Shown: positions 45,289 to 55,310 of the stretch, one piece after another
How the letters are laid out: the number at the start of each line of letters is the position of its first letter
Numbering within the stretch: the first letter of the stretch is position 1
Source: Cyclaneusma minus
Taxonomy: Eukaryota > Ascomycota > Leotiomycetes > Marthamycetales > Marthamycetaceae
Direction of reading: 5' to 3'
NCBI GenBank assembly: GCA_037179335.1
Contig: JAKZHN010000002.1
Location: 1,054,001-1,118,000 of the forward strand
Length of the DNA: 64,000 nucleotides
Position numbers and translations under genes: made by a program
Notes under the pieces: model-generated
Told to the model about the DNA's origin: nothing
The model's input: the letters and a program-made list of their open reading frames with translations, nothing else
The model's database searches: none

Positions 45289-46635
45289 ATGACGTCCACC
45301 ACACGCAGCAACCCTTTGCTCAACCCTTTGCTCAACCCTTCCGACATCGCCAACCTCGAACGCGAAGGAACTCTCTCGGTCGAAATTGGCTGGCTCAAGC
45401 TTCATAAACGTCGCTTTAACCGCTCCAGCGACGCCGAATACGAGCATCTACCCATTCCACCCAGCACTATCGCATCAGATTCCGAAGAAGCATTCGTGAT
45501 GATTCCATATCACCTGAGTTCCGACGAAGCTCTCCAATACATAGGTTTCACCGACGCAGCAGCAGCGAAAATCTGGCAAACGTAGCTGGAACATTTACAT
45601 AGCGGTTTGACGGACGAAAATTATGGGGGATGTATCATTTTCGAAATGGAATTTACAGATCACATCCATGGGAGATTCAATTGGGATATTCAAGAGAAGA
45701 CCGACTGTACCAATTCTCAGAGCGAGAATGATGACGAGAAAACTTGGAGAGAGACTATGGATATTGTCGGAATTAGGAAGGAGGTGCAGGAGCGCATCAT
45801 GACGCCGTGTTTCAAGAGAGTACGCTAAACGCAATCTTGCAAATCCTGGATCTTGGATACTGTTCTAGCGAGGTACAAGAGTCTACTCGACGTCCAAGCA
45901 GCTTCTCTCGCCCGAGTACAGGCAGAGCGCAACCCTGCTGTCACGAGTAACACTTCTCTCTCACTATCTCGATCAATTTTGTGCCTCACAGACAAAGAAT
46001 CCACACCCGACTCTTTTCCTCTCTACCGGTCTGGCTATCCACAAGATATTCATGGGATTTTCGACAATCAAGGAAATATCCTCGTCAACCACATGCTCTG
46101 TCTCGCATCAAAACCGGGCGATTTCAACAACATCGGGAGATCAGCCATTTACACATTTGCCGACCTCGAAGTTGCGAAGGAAAATGCTGGCTATGCCAAG
46201 AAGCGAATCGGTATGGGTTCCGTAGCAATCTTGTGCTTGGAAATGCCGCACAGTGCTATACGGAAGCTTGATGATACGGAATTTCTTGTGCCTGAATGGT
46301 CAGATGGGGAATACAGTAAGCTTGTTGGGACGTGTGGACAGGGGACTAAATCGTTACCACCCGAGCTGGAGAAATTTGATGAGGCGACTGTTATTCGGGG
46401 GCCTATTTGTGGGAAGTTGGAGGGGTTTGTGACGGGTGGTGAGCTGATTGGTGAGGTGAGAAGGGACATGCTGGTGGGAAATGGTAAGGGTGAACTTGCG
46501 GTGCAATATGCTTTTATGGGAGGCAAGGGTGCGCATTTTCTGGGAGAGTACGGGAGGGATTTCAAAATTTATAAGTGCACTGAGATGGATATGGTGAGGG
46601 GTGAAAATGGGTGGGAAGCGAGGGCTAGGTTGTGA
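45289..46635 (+). pseudogene. X-family copy X3 with two stops
   Basis: A single plus-strand frame from ATG 45289 to 46635. The start was chosen by alignment (NPSDIANLEREGTL against DPDDIVALKAEGTL). TAG at 45583-45585 replaces the Trp of the KIWxxWD block, and TAA at 45826-45828 replaces a Gln before TQSCKSWILDT. Both are explained by G:C to A:T transitions. The rest is family-like: FPLYRSGYPQDIHGIF, PGDFNNIGRSAIYTFADLEVA, ILCLEMPHSAI, GPICGK, GELAVQYAFMGG. There are no frameshifts. The N-terminus has a duplicated LLNP (12-bp tandem repeat near 45312-45340). The copy is transcriptionally opposed to X2. Confidence 0.7.
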
Positions 46636-46648
46636 TGAGCTGGTGGGC

Positions 46649-48131
46649 TCATAGCCGGCGAATAGCATGCTGAAGATGAATTTTTCTGCCACGGTCTGGT
46701 TTGCAATGGAACTGGAGTCGTTTACTTGCTGTCTGGTCAGTGACATGAGATAAAGCCTCGAAGCCCTTAGACCACTTGAAGTCCGTAGCAAAATGCCAAA
46801 CCTTTTCATCTATGGCAGATTCAGAGATTGGTGGCACTATAACCTCGCTAAGAAGCAAGTTTGCCATCAAGTGACGAAGGTCGATGATAGAGGGCTTTCG
46901 GGCGCCATTGTTGCATCGAGAATAGTAGAGCTCAGTAGCGTCTTGTGGTAGGACAGGCATCTTCTGAAGAATTTGCGATATTACAGTGCTGAATAAGGTC
47001 GCTGCTGACTGAGAGCCGATGTCATCGAAGCGAATGGAGAAGTAGCTGACAACTCCCGGAAAAGCTTTACCAGCTTGTCTCTCTGTCAGAAGTTCGATGA
47101 CGGTGGATGCGATGATGGTTTTGCCACATCCCGGCAGTCCATGAAGCCATAGCAACGTGCCCGGCTGGCGCTCCCAGTTTTGGAATTCCTCTCTTTCAAG
47201 TAGCCACTCTCCTGTAGTTGGTTCATGTTTCTGACGAGCAGCATAGTGATTGGTGGCTGGGTCGCCAACAGAGAGCCATCCAATGATCTGTTGTCGAAGC
47301 TTCTTGTCTTCTGCCTCCCGGAGCTCCGAATGCAGATTTGACATTGCCCGTCCATTTTCTGACACACCGGACTGTATTTGAGAAACTTTGGCATCACTTG
47401 CAGCGACGTCGGATCGAATGGTCAAAAGTCCCTCGGAATTTTCGATCACTGCAGAGTGGATTTCGGAAGCTCTTGCCACATTGGCAGCAACATGGGTCCC
47501 TATTGTCGAAAGCTCTGCAGCATTTTCAGAAAGACCAGAACGTATGGCTACCGCATATTGAAGAGCCGCAGCCGTATCCCTTCTAGTGTCTCGTGATTCC
47601 TTTTTCAGGTGTGTAAGTGTTTTAGTGATCGCAAGTTGCAAGGCCCTATATGATATTAGCGGATATACTGAAATACGGAAAGTGCTAGGTTTCTTACACT
47701 TCGTCACGCTCTAAAGCCAGCCCAAACAACCTTTTGTTCCTCTCAAGGGTCTCGATCGTTTTGTCAACTTCCTTGCTCGTGAACGGCCATTTCAGTGCTC
47801 GAGCTCCGAACCTTTGCATCTGATTCTGCTCCCTTCCCACGTCCAGCTTCTGGGCCAGTTTCTCCAATTCTGCCTGAGACTGCCGTAAGGGGCCGTCAGG
47901 CTGATTGAGCAGCCTCAAGCAAGACAAGTTCTGGTCGCTCGAGTCCTGAGAGTCTGCCAAATCGTTGACGCTAGATAAGACGTCCGAAAAAATCGTCACT
48001 TCATCTCGCAGTCGTGTTATCTCTCCTCTGGCGTCCCTGACCTTCGTGAAATAGGTTCTACACCCGCCGAGAATGTCGCTGGCGAGCTCGATGACAGCGA
48101 TCATACTCGCAGCCTCGCCGATGCCGGCCAT
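46649..48131 (-). CDS. short NACHT (STAND) protein, probably truncated
   Basis: Exon 1 is 48131-47698 and exon 2 is 47645-46649, with a 52-bp phase-2 intron (GTAAGA...ATAG), giving about 476 residues. The start MAGIGEAASMIAVIELAS is the usual beginning of the helical N-terminal domain of fungal NACHT proteins, so it is preferred to an ATG 30 bp upstream. A coiled region with three repeat-like segments (SENAAEL, IENSEGL, VSENGRAM; about 165-250) follows. The NTPase domain then begins: GWLS, then WLHGLPGCGKTIIAS with a Walker A motif at about 308-316. No Walker B (hhhDALDE-type) is seen before the stop, and no ankyrin or WD repeats follow, whereas such proteins usually exceed 800 residues. The end lies 14 bp from the end of X3, suggesting a rearrangement cut it. 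In full-length relatives the role is heterokaryon incompatibility or innate-immunity-like sensing. Confidence 0.7.
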
Positions 48132-48967
48132 CGGGAGAGTACCTAGGTACCAATAAGGCAAGAAATTGTGACTCCGGTGTCAAATAGAACACAATGGCAG
48201 CCGGAATCCTCGGTGTCTTGGAACTTGAAATGATGAGATCGCAGGGCCGTTCAAGAACACGAGTTGAGTTGAGGGGACGAGAGGAATGATAGCAACTCTT
48301 GATCTAGGCAGACATCCAGATTGCTCCGCCTCACAACCTGCAGGTCGCATAGATTGTGGCACTGCTTCAAGAGCGGATTGGCTCGCATCTCCCGACCCCA
48401 CACTCCACCCCTGCTCTGCCAGAATACATGTAACAGATCCGCTGTCATATTATTCGACGACTGGATCATCCAAACGATCAGAATATAAGGCAATCCGAGT
48501 AACGAAATCCAGAGCGCGGACTTGAGACCTGATGAACAGAAAAAGTCGAGACAAGGAAACAGACAAAGGCCAAACTTAACTTCCGTATCTCCCCAAAGAT
48601 CCACAGATGTGCTCATGAAGTTTCCATAATATGTTGCCAGCTGGACAAGATGCAAGTCGCGATATTTAATAAGTGAAAATCGAGAAGAGGAGAAGTTTCG
48701 TCGAAGTTGAATTACGCTCATCTTAGCTCGGGACCGGGCCGAGTTTTTCCGGCGCATTACGCATCTCGAAGTGGGTCGAACATCAACCACATAATTACAT
48801 GTGAAGCCATCCCATTCACAATCAACCCAAGGTCCATAGTCCCGCTGTCCTCAAAATGACAGCCTGTTCTCACCGCGCCTCTCAATGACCTGTTCTTGAA
48901 ACCACGAATCCCCATGAAGAATGACTGAATCCGCCCAGTTCAGCTCAAGAGCACCGCAAACCGCGTC
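48132..48967. other. divergent intergenic region
   Basis: Shared 5' region of the NACHT gene (left) and dolichol kinase (right). A 179-codon minus-strand frame (48251-48790) includes one hydrophobic stretch but no family, and it covers nearly the whole promoter interval, so it is not called. Confidence 0.4.
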
Positions 48968-51819
48968 ATGTCCGGAAAGCCCAATGGCATCGAGCTCCTC
49001 CAAAGCGACACTCCCGCAAGAATCCTATCGCGGTCGCCGCATCCCTATCATCGACGGCAATCCGATTTGGCACATCCCGCGGAGACGAACGGACTGAATA
49101 CGCCCGCTGTCAGCTCACCCCTGCGTGCGTCGCAAAGCACTGATGATGACGCTTCGGACGATGCGACGAGACGGTTTCGCAGATACCAAGAGACGCCGTC
49201 CTCTACTACCAGCGACAGCGGTACCGAAGCAGACGATGAGCATTATCTGAAAGGGCTGCCTGCGCCCAGGTTCAAGGCGAGAAAGGGGCTGAGAGGGGCT
49301 GATACTCGGACGCCGAGTCCGCTGTTGTCGCCGTCGCTGCTGGATGGTGAGGATGGGAAAAGTCATAGGGTGTTCAAGCGCACTGTGTCGACATCGCGTC
49401 TGATGACGGCCGAGGAAATAAGAATAGCTAGGGAAAAGCTTGAGCGCAAGAGGAGAGTGGAATGTATTAGGAGGACTACTGAGGTTATCCTCTTGGGGGC
49501 GGTAGGGAGAATTCTCTTATCGAATCCAGCAATAGACCAGTCATTTCAACAATGGAAGCCGGGTGAGTGTCAATCCACCAGATTTCAAACAGGAGAATCA
49601 TGCTGATTCAGTGAACAGTAATTCTGTCGCATGCTGTCACCATCGGATGTCTTATGGTTCTCTATCCAATAAGACTTCTATATAAAGTCAGTTCCTCGAG
49701 CAGCACAGGGGGTCGGAGGCTGAGACTACCCGTCGAATTCGATCCTGCACCGCTCCTATACCCAACTCTCATCCCAATATATGTTGCTCTGGCTTTGTGT
49801 CAAGCAAACCCTTCGAATATGCTGCCGAATCTTGTTCTGAGCCTGGCAGCTCTACCTACCCAGTTGGTACCTGCATTTTCGGGTCTGATAGGATACAACC
49901 CTCTGCATTGGATGATCTCCATGGTGCCATTGTTTTATGCGTCGGGGAGTCTGCACGGAGCATCATACCCCGCGATAGGGGCACATCTTCATGACACAGT
50001 CTTCAACGATCAACTCGCTCTAATATTCCCCCTTCATCAGGCACTCTGCCACACCCTACAGTACTTGACAACCACAAGCCTTCTACCGGCAGAACTGCAG
50101 CTCCTCTCCATCGCTCTCATAAACCTCCTACTTCTCGCTCAGTCACCACAAGCCACAATCTTGAAGATACTACTATGGGGAGGTGGCATGGGACTGCTCA
50201 TAACATGCAGCCACGTACTTCGCTGGAACGTTGCACTAGCACGAGTTCCCAAATGGCGATTCCGGCGAGCACCAGAACAGACAACCAAAACCGTTCCATG
50301 GTCTCAAAGACTCCGAGACTTTGTGTCTAAAGACGACATGGCTTTCACCCTCAAACAGACCCCATCTCGTCCCTCTTATCACGCCTCAACCCTCTCCAAT
50401 GAAGATTCCGACGTCCGCGCGGCAGAAAACCACATCGATCCCCACGACATCCAATACCCCCTTTCCACAACCTCACTAAAACCCTCCCTCCCCCGAACTG
50501 GAAACGGCACCACCATATCCCGGCACGACTTCAGCCCCATCTCTCACCCACGCCCCTCCCCCCGCCGCCACACCCTCCCCTCCCTTACCCTAATTCCTCC
50601 AAAGTCCCGAACAACAACCTTCAGCGGCCGCCGCAAGCGCTCCGCCTCCTCCACCCTATCATCATTCCTCCACCTCACCGCATACCAAGCAACCCTCCAC
50701 AAATGGGGATATGCGCTGTACATCTACATCGCTATCATCCTCCTAATCCTTGTTCCAATCCGTCTCTACATCCAGCACTATGCGCTCGATGGCCATGAAC
50801 CAATCGGCTGGGCGCTGGGGTATTTGTTTGGTGATTTGCCTTGGTTCCGCTTCCAGGTTGTGTTGAATAGCCTGGAGGATTGGATCTGCCTACCTCCACG
50901 GTCCTTCGTCTCATCTTTGATTCCGCGCCCTGGATTTTCGTTGGCTCATATCGGCACCCCAGGCTTCGCCGAACACCTCCGCCTGCACGTCTTCGGCGCC
51001 TCAAACGCCCGCCTCCTCCTCGCCACCTACTGGCTCACCATCCTCCTCCTCGGCCTCCTCACCGTCTTCTCCCTCACCATCCTCGAAGTCGACACGCGCC
51101 GCAAAGTCTTCCACTTCACCATCGTGTTCATGCTGCTCCCGACAATCTTCATCGACCCAACTTTCGTCTCCCTAGCACTCTCTCTCGTCTTGGCAATCTT
51201 TTTGCTGCTGGATTTGATTAGAGCAGGTCAGGTTGTTCCCGTGTCTAAACCGATTGCGAGGTTTTTGCAGCCGTTTGTTGATGGGAGGGATTTGAGGGGG
51301 CCGGTGGTTGTTAGTCATGTGTTTTTGCTTGTGGGGTGTGGGGTGGGTGTTTGGTTGGGTGTTGCTGGGGTTGCTGGTGTGGACGCACATGAGATGTGGG
51401 ATGGGGGAAAGGAAGCAGCAGAGGGTTGTGGAAATGGGTGGGAATTGCCAGGTGGGAAAAGGGGTGTTGACATGGTCGCAGGCGTCGTGTGTGTTGGACT
51501 CGGCGATGCGGCTGCTAGTTTGATAGGACGACGATATGGACGGAGGAAGTGGTTGTGGACGGGTGGGAAGAGTTTGGAAGGAAGTGTGGCTTTTGCTCTT
51601 GCTGTTATTGCAGGGCTGGCGTTTGCGAAGAGTTGGTTGTGGGCTGGTGGGTGGAATGCTAGCTATGCTGAGGCAGGCGAGGGTTGGAGGGTAGTGGCGG
51701 GGAAAGTGGGGATAGCGGCGGCGGCGGCGAGTTTGACGGAGGCGGTGCTGACGGGGGGGAATGATAATGTGGTTGTGCCGGTGGTTTTGTGGCTTTGTGT
51801 TCGGGGATTGGGGATTTAG
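48968..51819 (+). CDS. SEC59: dolichol kinase
   Basis: Two exons, 48968-49562 and 49619-51819, with a 56-bp phase-1 intron (GTGAGT...ACAG), giving about 931 residues. The enzyme phosphorylates dolichol with CTP at the endoplasmic reticulum, the last step in making the lipid carrier for N-glycosylation, GPI anchors and O-mannosylation. The first 190 residues are polar and Ser-rich. Many membrane segments follow (first after about residue 195), with a polar loop at about 420-560. The diagnostic C-terminal CTP-binding region lies near 822-860: GLGDAAASLIGRRYGRRKW then KSLEG, as in yeast Sec59. Fungal relatives are usually somewhat shorter; the excess is in the polar N-terminus and loop. Coding DNA is G-rich toward the end. 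Housekeeping gene, single copy here. Confidence 0.92.
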
Positions 51820-53032
51820 AGGAAAGGGATTGGGGATTATAGACTTTTTCTTGATGGTATTATGGCAATTGGGGCATGGAAGGACTGCGCTGGCTGATGG
51901 GCAATGACAGGCCTTGTCTGGACTACGGCACATTCATCATTGGAATTCATGGAGTCTGGGGTGGGTAAAATAGAAGGGTGATTTGTATAATGCATGATGA
52001 GTTACCTGCCCGCCTTGGAACACGTCTTTGTATGAGGTGAGGAGTTTTAGAGGAATACGGACGAATCGCGAATCGTTCAGTTACGGGTACCTTGGAGAAC
52101 GATCAACAAGACTTGAATGAGTCTCGGATTCTACGACGCCGGCTCTAGACACTGAGTTACATCTATATCTAATTTATAATATCCTATTGTCAGATTCTGG
52201 CTGGAAATGCTATCATCGGAGAATGGACGGCAGCAAAGCTTTGATTCTGATGCGAGAAGATACCTTCGGTACGGTAGCTAGCTATAAAAGCAGTTTTAAT
52301 GCGCGTTCGTGAAGAAAGTTTTACATCGAGCACGAGGCCAGAGTCCCGGCGCTAAGTACCTAGTGACGACTGAAATTAGATTTTATCTTATAAGCGCCGG
52401 TGACTAAAGCTTGCCGCAAAGTCAATTGGGGAGCATTCGGAATGAATCGGAACATAGCGGGATGATACATCTAACTGTAGTCGACAGTTCAGAAGCAGCC
52501 GGGTCCCGAAGGACAGAATTCCATATCCACTATCTAGAATATATGCAACTCCCCAGCCTGCACCGTCACTCACAGTCACCTTTGCATCTTGCAGGGTGTA
52601 ACGGTCTGGAGGATTTTGAAATATCCGAGGACTAGGGGTAGTGTAGCACACATCAGGTGCTTTGGAGTTTGGACCCCTACCGTGTGGCAGTTGTAGCACT
52701 TGGATCTTGAGAGATTACTGATGTGGTGTTGGGGAGCTGAATATCATTCCAATCCATGTACAAGTACGTGTGGCACTATGCCATTCCTTTTCCAGACTTC
52801 TTGTCCGGTTTTAACTGTCATTTTCAAGCTGTCATGGCCGCTCCATCCATTTATGCAAGACCCATTTCGGCCGTAGAGACAGCAGATAGCCATCTTCCCA
52901 TCTAGTGTACAAATGCATTCAGCATTTTTTTCTGTCTTCGGGCTCGTATTCCTCGCCCTGAAACCTCATCTCCCATCTCCCATCTCAAGCCATAATGAAT
53001 CCCATATTCGCAAATCATGGAACTCGGAAAAC
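51820..53032. other. intergenic, no supportable gene
   Basis: Contains the 3' end region of SEC59 and, at the right, that of TIM9 (convergent). Short frames only. Confidence 0.5.
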
Positions 53033-53531
53033 TTATTTCGGAGGACCCTGGGCCATCATCTGAGCCTGTTGCTCCTGGAAACGCGCGCTGATACGCTCGG
53101 TACCGGCCATGTATTTCTGGAAGCAGCGGCTGACGCAGCCGGTCTCGCGGGCAACGAGGGATTTGGTGGTGAAGTCGTCGACGCAGGAGTCGAAGCAGTG
53201 GTTGACTAGTTTGGAAAACATCTGTGTGTGGTGAATGGGTCAGAACTTGGTTGCAGATTTCAAGGGTGAGGGGTCTTTGTGTAGTGTAGCGAGTTGTCTG
53301 GTAAACAGGGGGGATTGTGGTTGAAGGAGATGTGGTGCCGTGGATGAAGATGTCTGGATAGCTGAGGTGTTGAATCGGACAGCTGGATGAGCGGTGTCAC
53401 AGCAACATCGAATTGAAGGAAGAGAAAGCTGAGGTATAAAAGCAAAATCCACTCACGCCCATGAACTCGCCCATCTGCTTGCGCTCGAGGCGGCTCTGGA
53501 GTTCGCGCTGCTCAGCAGCATTCAAGCTCAT
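53033..53531 (-). CDS. TIM9: mitochondrial small Tim chaperone Tim9
   Basis: Exon 1 is 53531-53457 (25 codons, MSLNAAEQRELQSRLERKQ...) and exon 2 is 53221-53033, with a 235-bp phase-0 intron (GTGAGT...ACAG), for 87 residues in all. The junction EFMG-MFSKLV fits the EFM-x-MYSKLV of fungal Tim9. The twin CX3C motifs are present as CFDSC and CVSRC, 15 residues apart. They form the two disulfides of the small Tim helical hairpin. Tim9 works with Tim10 as a hexameric chaperone in the mitochondrial intermembrane space, escorting carrier proteins to the TIM22 complex. The length is normal for the family. Exon 1 is too short to stand out alone; it was found from the family N-terminus. Confidence 0.93.
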
Positions 53532-55310
53532 GCTGCATCCATCGTCAGCCCTCTGCCTGCACGCTGCACAAACACAGCATCCTCAAATCGTGGGCTGTGC
53601 ATACCCGTCCATATTTCCTGTGTAGCTGCAAAGGAGAGTCAAAAACAATTCTTTCGGTTTGATCGGATTGTGGTATTTGCGACAAGCTTGCGGTGATTGG
53701 CTTTGGTGGTTTTCGAGGTCGATAGCTTGGACCTATGTACTCGGATTTTGCGACTGGTGAGGTCACGCGGCTAAGTGCCAAGCAGCCGCCAGACGCCGCT
53801 AAGCGCGGCCGCGGCTACCGGCCAGTCACCGGCAGGCACATGATGTTCCACCAATGGCATTTCTGCAGGCACGCGTCAGGGATGCTGGAACCGAGGGGAC
53901 GCCCAAGATCTGGTGGCTAAAAAGAAACAATCGGCGCTTTAACAGAAAGGCAAAATTAAATCACATGCCGATTGAGCGTAGCGTTAAGGGGGCAGACGGG
54001 ACATGGCGCAACGCCGAGATTTCTTTTCCTTGTGAGAGTATTTGGGCAATCGCGTGCCACGGTTCAAGTGTTCCTCCTTGATGTCTCGCCAGTTCTTGCT
54101 TTGGTGGATAAAGGATGACCTTGATGACCCCATACTTCCCCACTTTGTTCGAGAACGCCCTGCGCTCAGAGCTTCAGGGACGCGGAGATGGACTCAGGCA
54201 CCAAGTCTCTATTTCTGGCCTGAGCTGAGACTCCCGAGTGAGTCTGCAAGGTATGTTGGCAAGACTACTTGTTGACACTCATCTGGCAGCTGCGACGCTG
54301 AGTGGCATCGGGGCAGCTTTCAGGTGGGAGCTTGCCCTCGGTGCTTCTTTGACGGTTGCTTGCGGAAAGAGCTGGCCCTCTTTTTTTAGGGCAGGCGGCA
54401 ACAGACAGGCCAATGCCGGTACCGTGGGCGCTGATGATCTGCGACGAAAAGGCGTGAATTGATAGGCGCATCCGCTGGCTGAGGCCTGTGGTGCGAATTG
54501 AAGGGATGAACAGAAAAAGAATATCGTGAAAACAGGTCGGCGGCTCGCTGAGGAGAATTTTTCAGAATAAACAAGAAGAAATGAACAGACTTCAGTTCAG
54601 CAGTTGTGCACTCAACATCTGATGAAAGAGTCTCGTCCATTGTTGGAGAGCTTGAACTGGGCCACCGTCGCTGCTTTAACGTCCCGCATTAAAGCGTAGC
54701 ATCAATTGCCTCAGGCGACAACCATCATCGACCTGTTTAGACATCGACGTCCACCCTCTTTCGCACACCAGCATTCCGGAGTGCACCTTCTCATCTCACT
54801 TCGCTCCTGCCGCGCTGTGCGGCTCTAGTGCGCCGTCTAGCGCCACAGTGTTGTGACTTTCTTCAGCGTTTTGTGCCTGGCCCGTTGCGGACTTGTCTGC
54901 TCGGCTGCTGCTTCCTGCTCGCAAGCCTGTTCCCTGGTCGCAAGCTGGCACGCCCTCCATCCTCCACACTCCGCGCCCGTATTGTCGCCGGAGCCTCCTG
55001 CTCTCTGTTTACCTCCCATCCTCGCCCCGAAGTGCAAGACTTCTCGCTGTCTGCGTGCGAGCTCTCTGACTTGCGCATCTACATCGCGACCGCTGATCTC
55101 CCGGTCGCATTTCCTAGCCGCGCGATAGACACACGAAACGCACAACCACGTATACCCCGGACGGGCCCTGCCAAGATCAGCCTTTGCTGAAGAGACTGTC
55201 TGGACTCCCTGTGCTGAACTGCCTACAAGACCGCAGAGCACCGCAAGATCCCCCAACCTCAGCTCATCTACATACAAGACTGTACTCCAAGTGCGGCTGA
55301 TATACTAGCC
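53532..55310. other. intergenic between TIM9 and the RhoGAP
   Basis: A divergent promoter region. The part from about 54700 to 55310 is pyrimidine-rich with CTC/CCTC tracts and is probably the promoter and long 5' leader of the RhoGAP gene. Frames such as 54828-55190 plus and 54837-55277 minus overlap each other and look like no known protein. Confidence 0.45.

Noticed and set aside
48251..48790. 179-codon minus-strand frame with one hydrophobic segment
   Set aside because: It fills the divergent promoter interval between the NACHT gene and SEC59, has no family resemblance and no conserved features.
54828..55277. Overlapping plus and minus frames upstream of the RhoGAP
   Set aside because: They are mutual shadows in a CTC-rich leader. 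Neither looks like a known protein.
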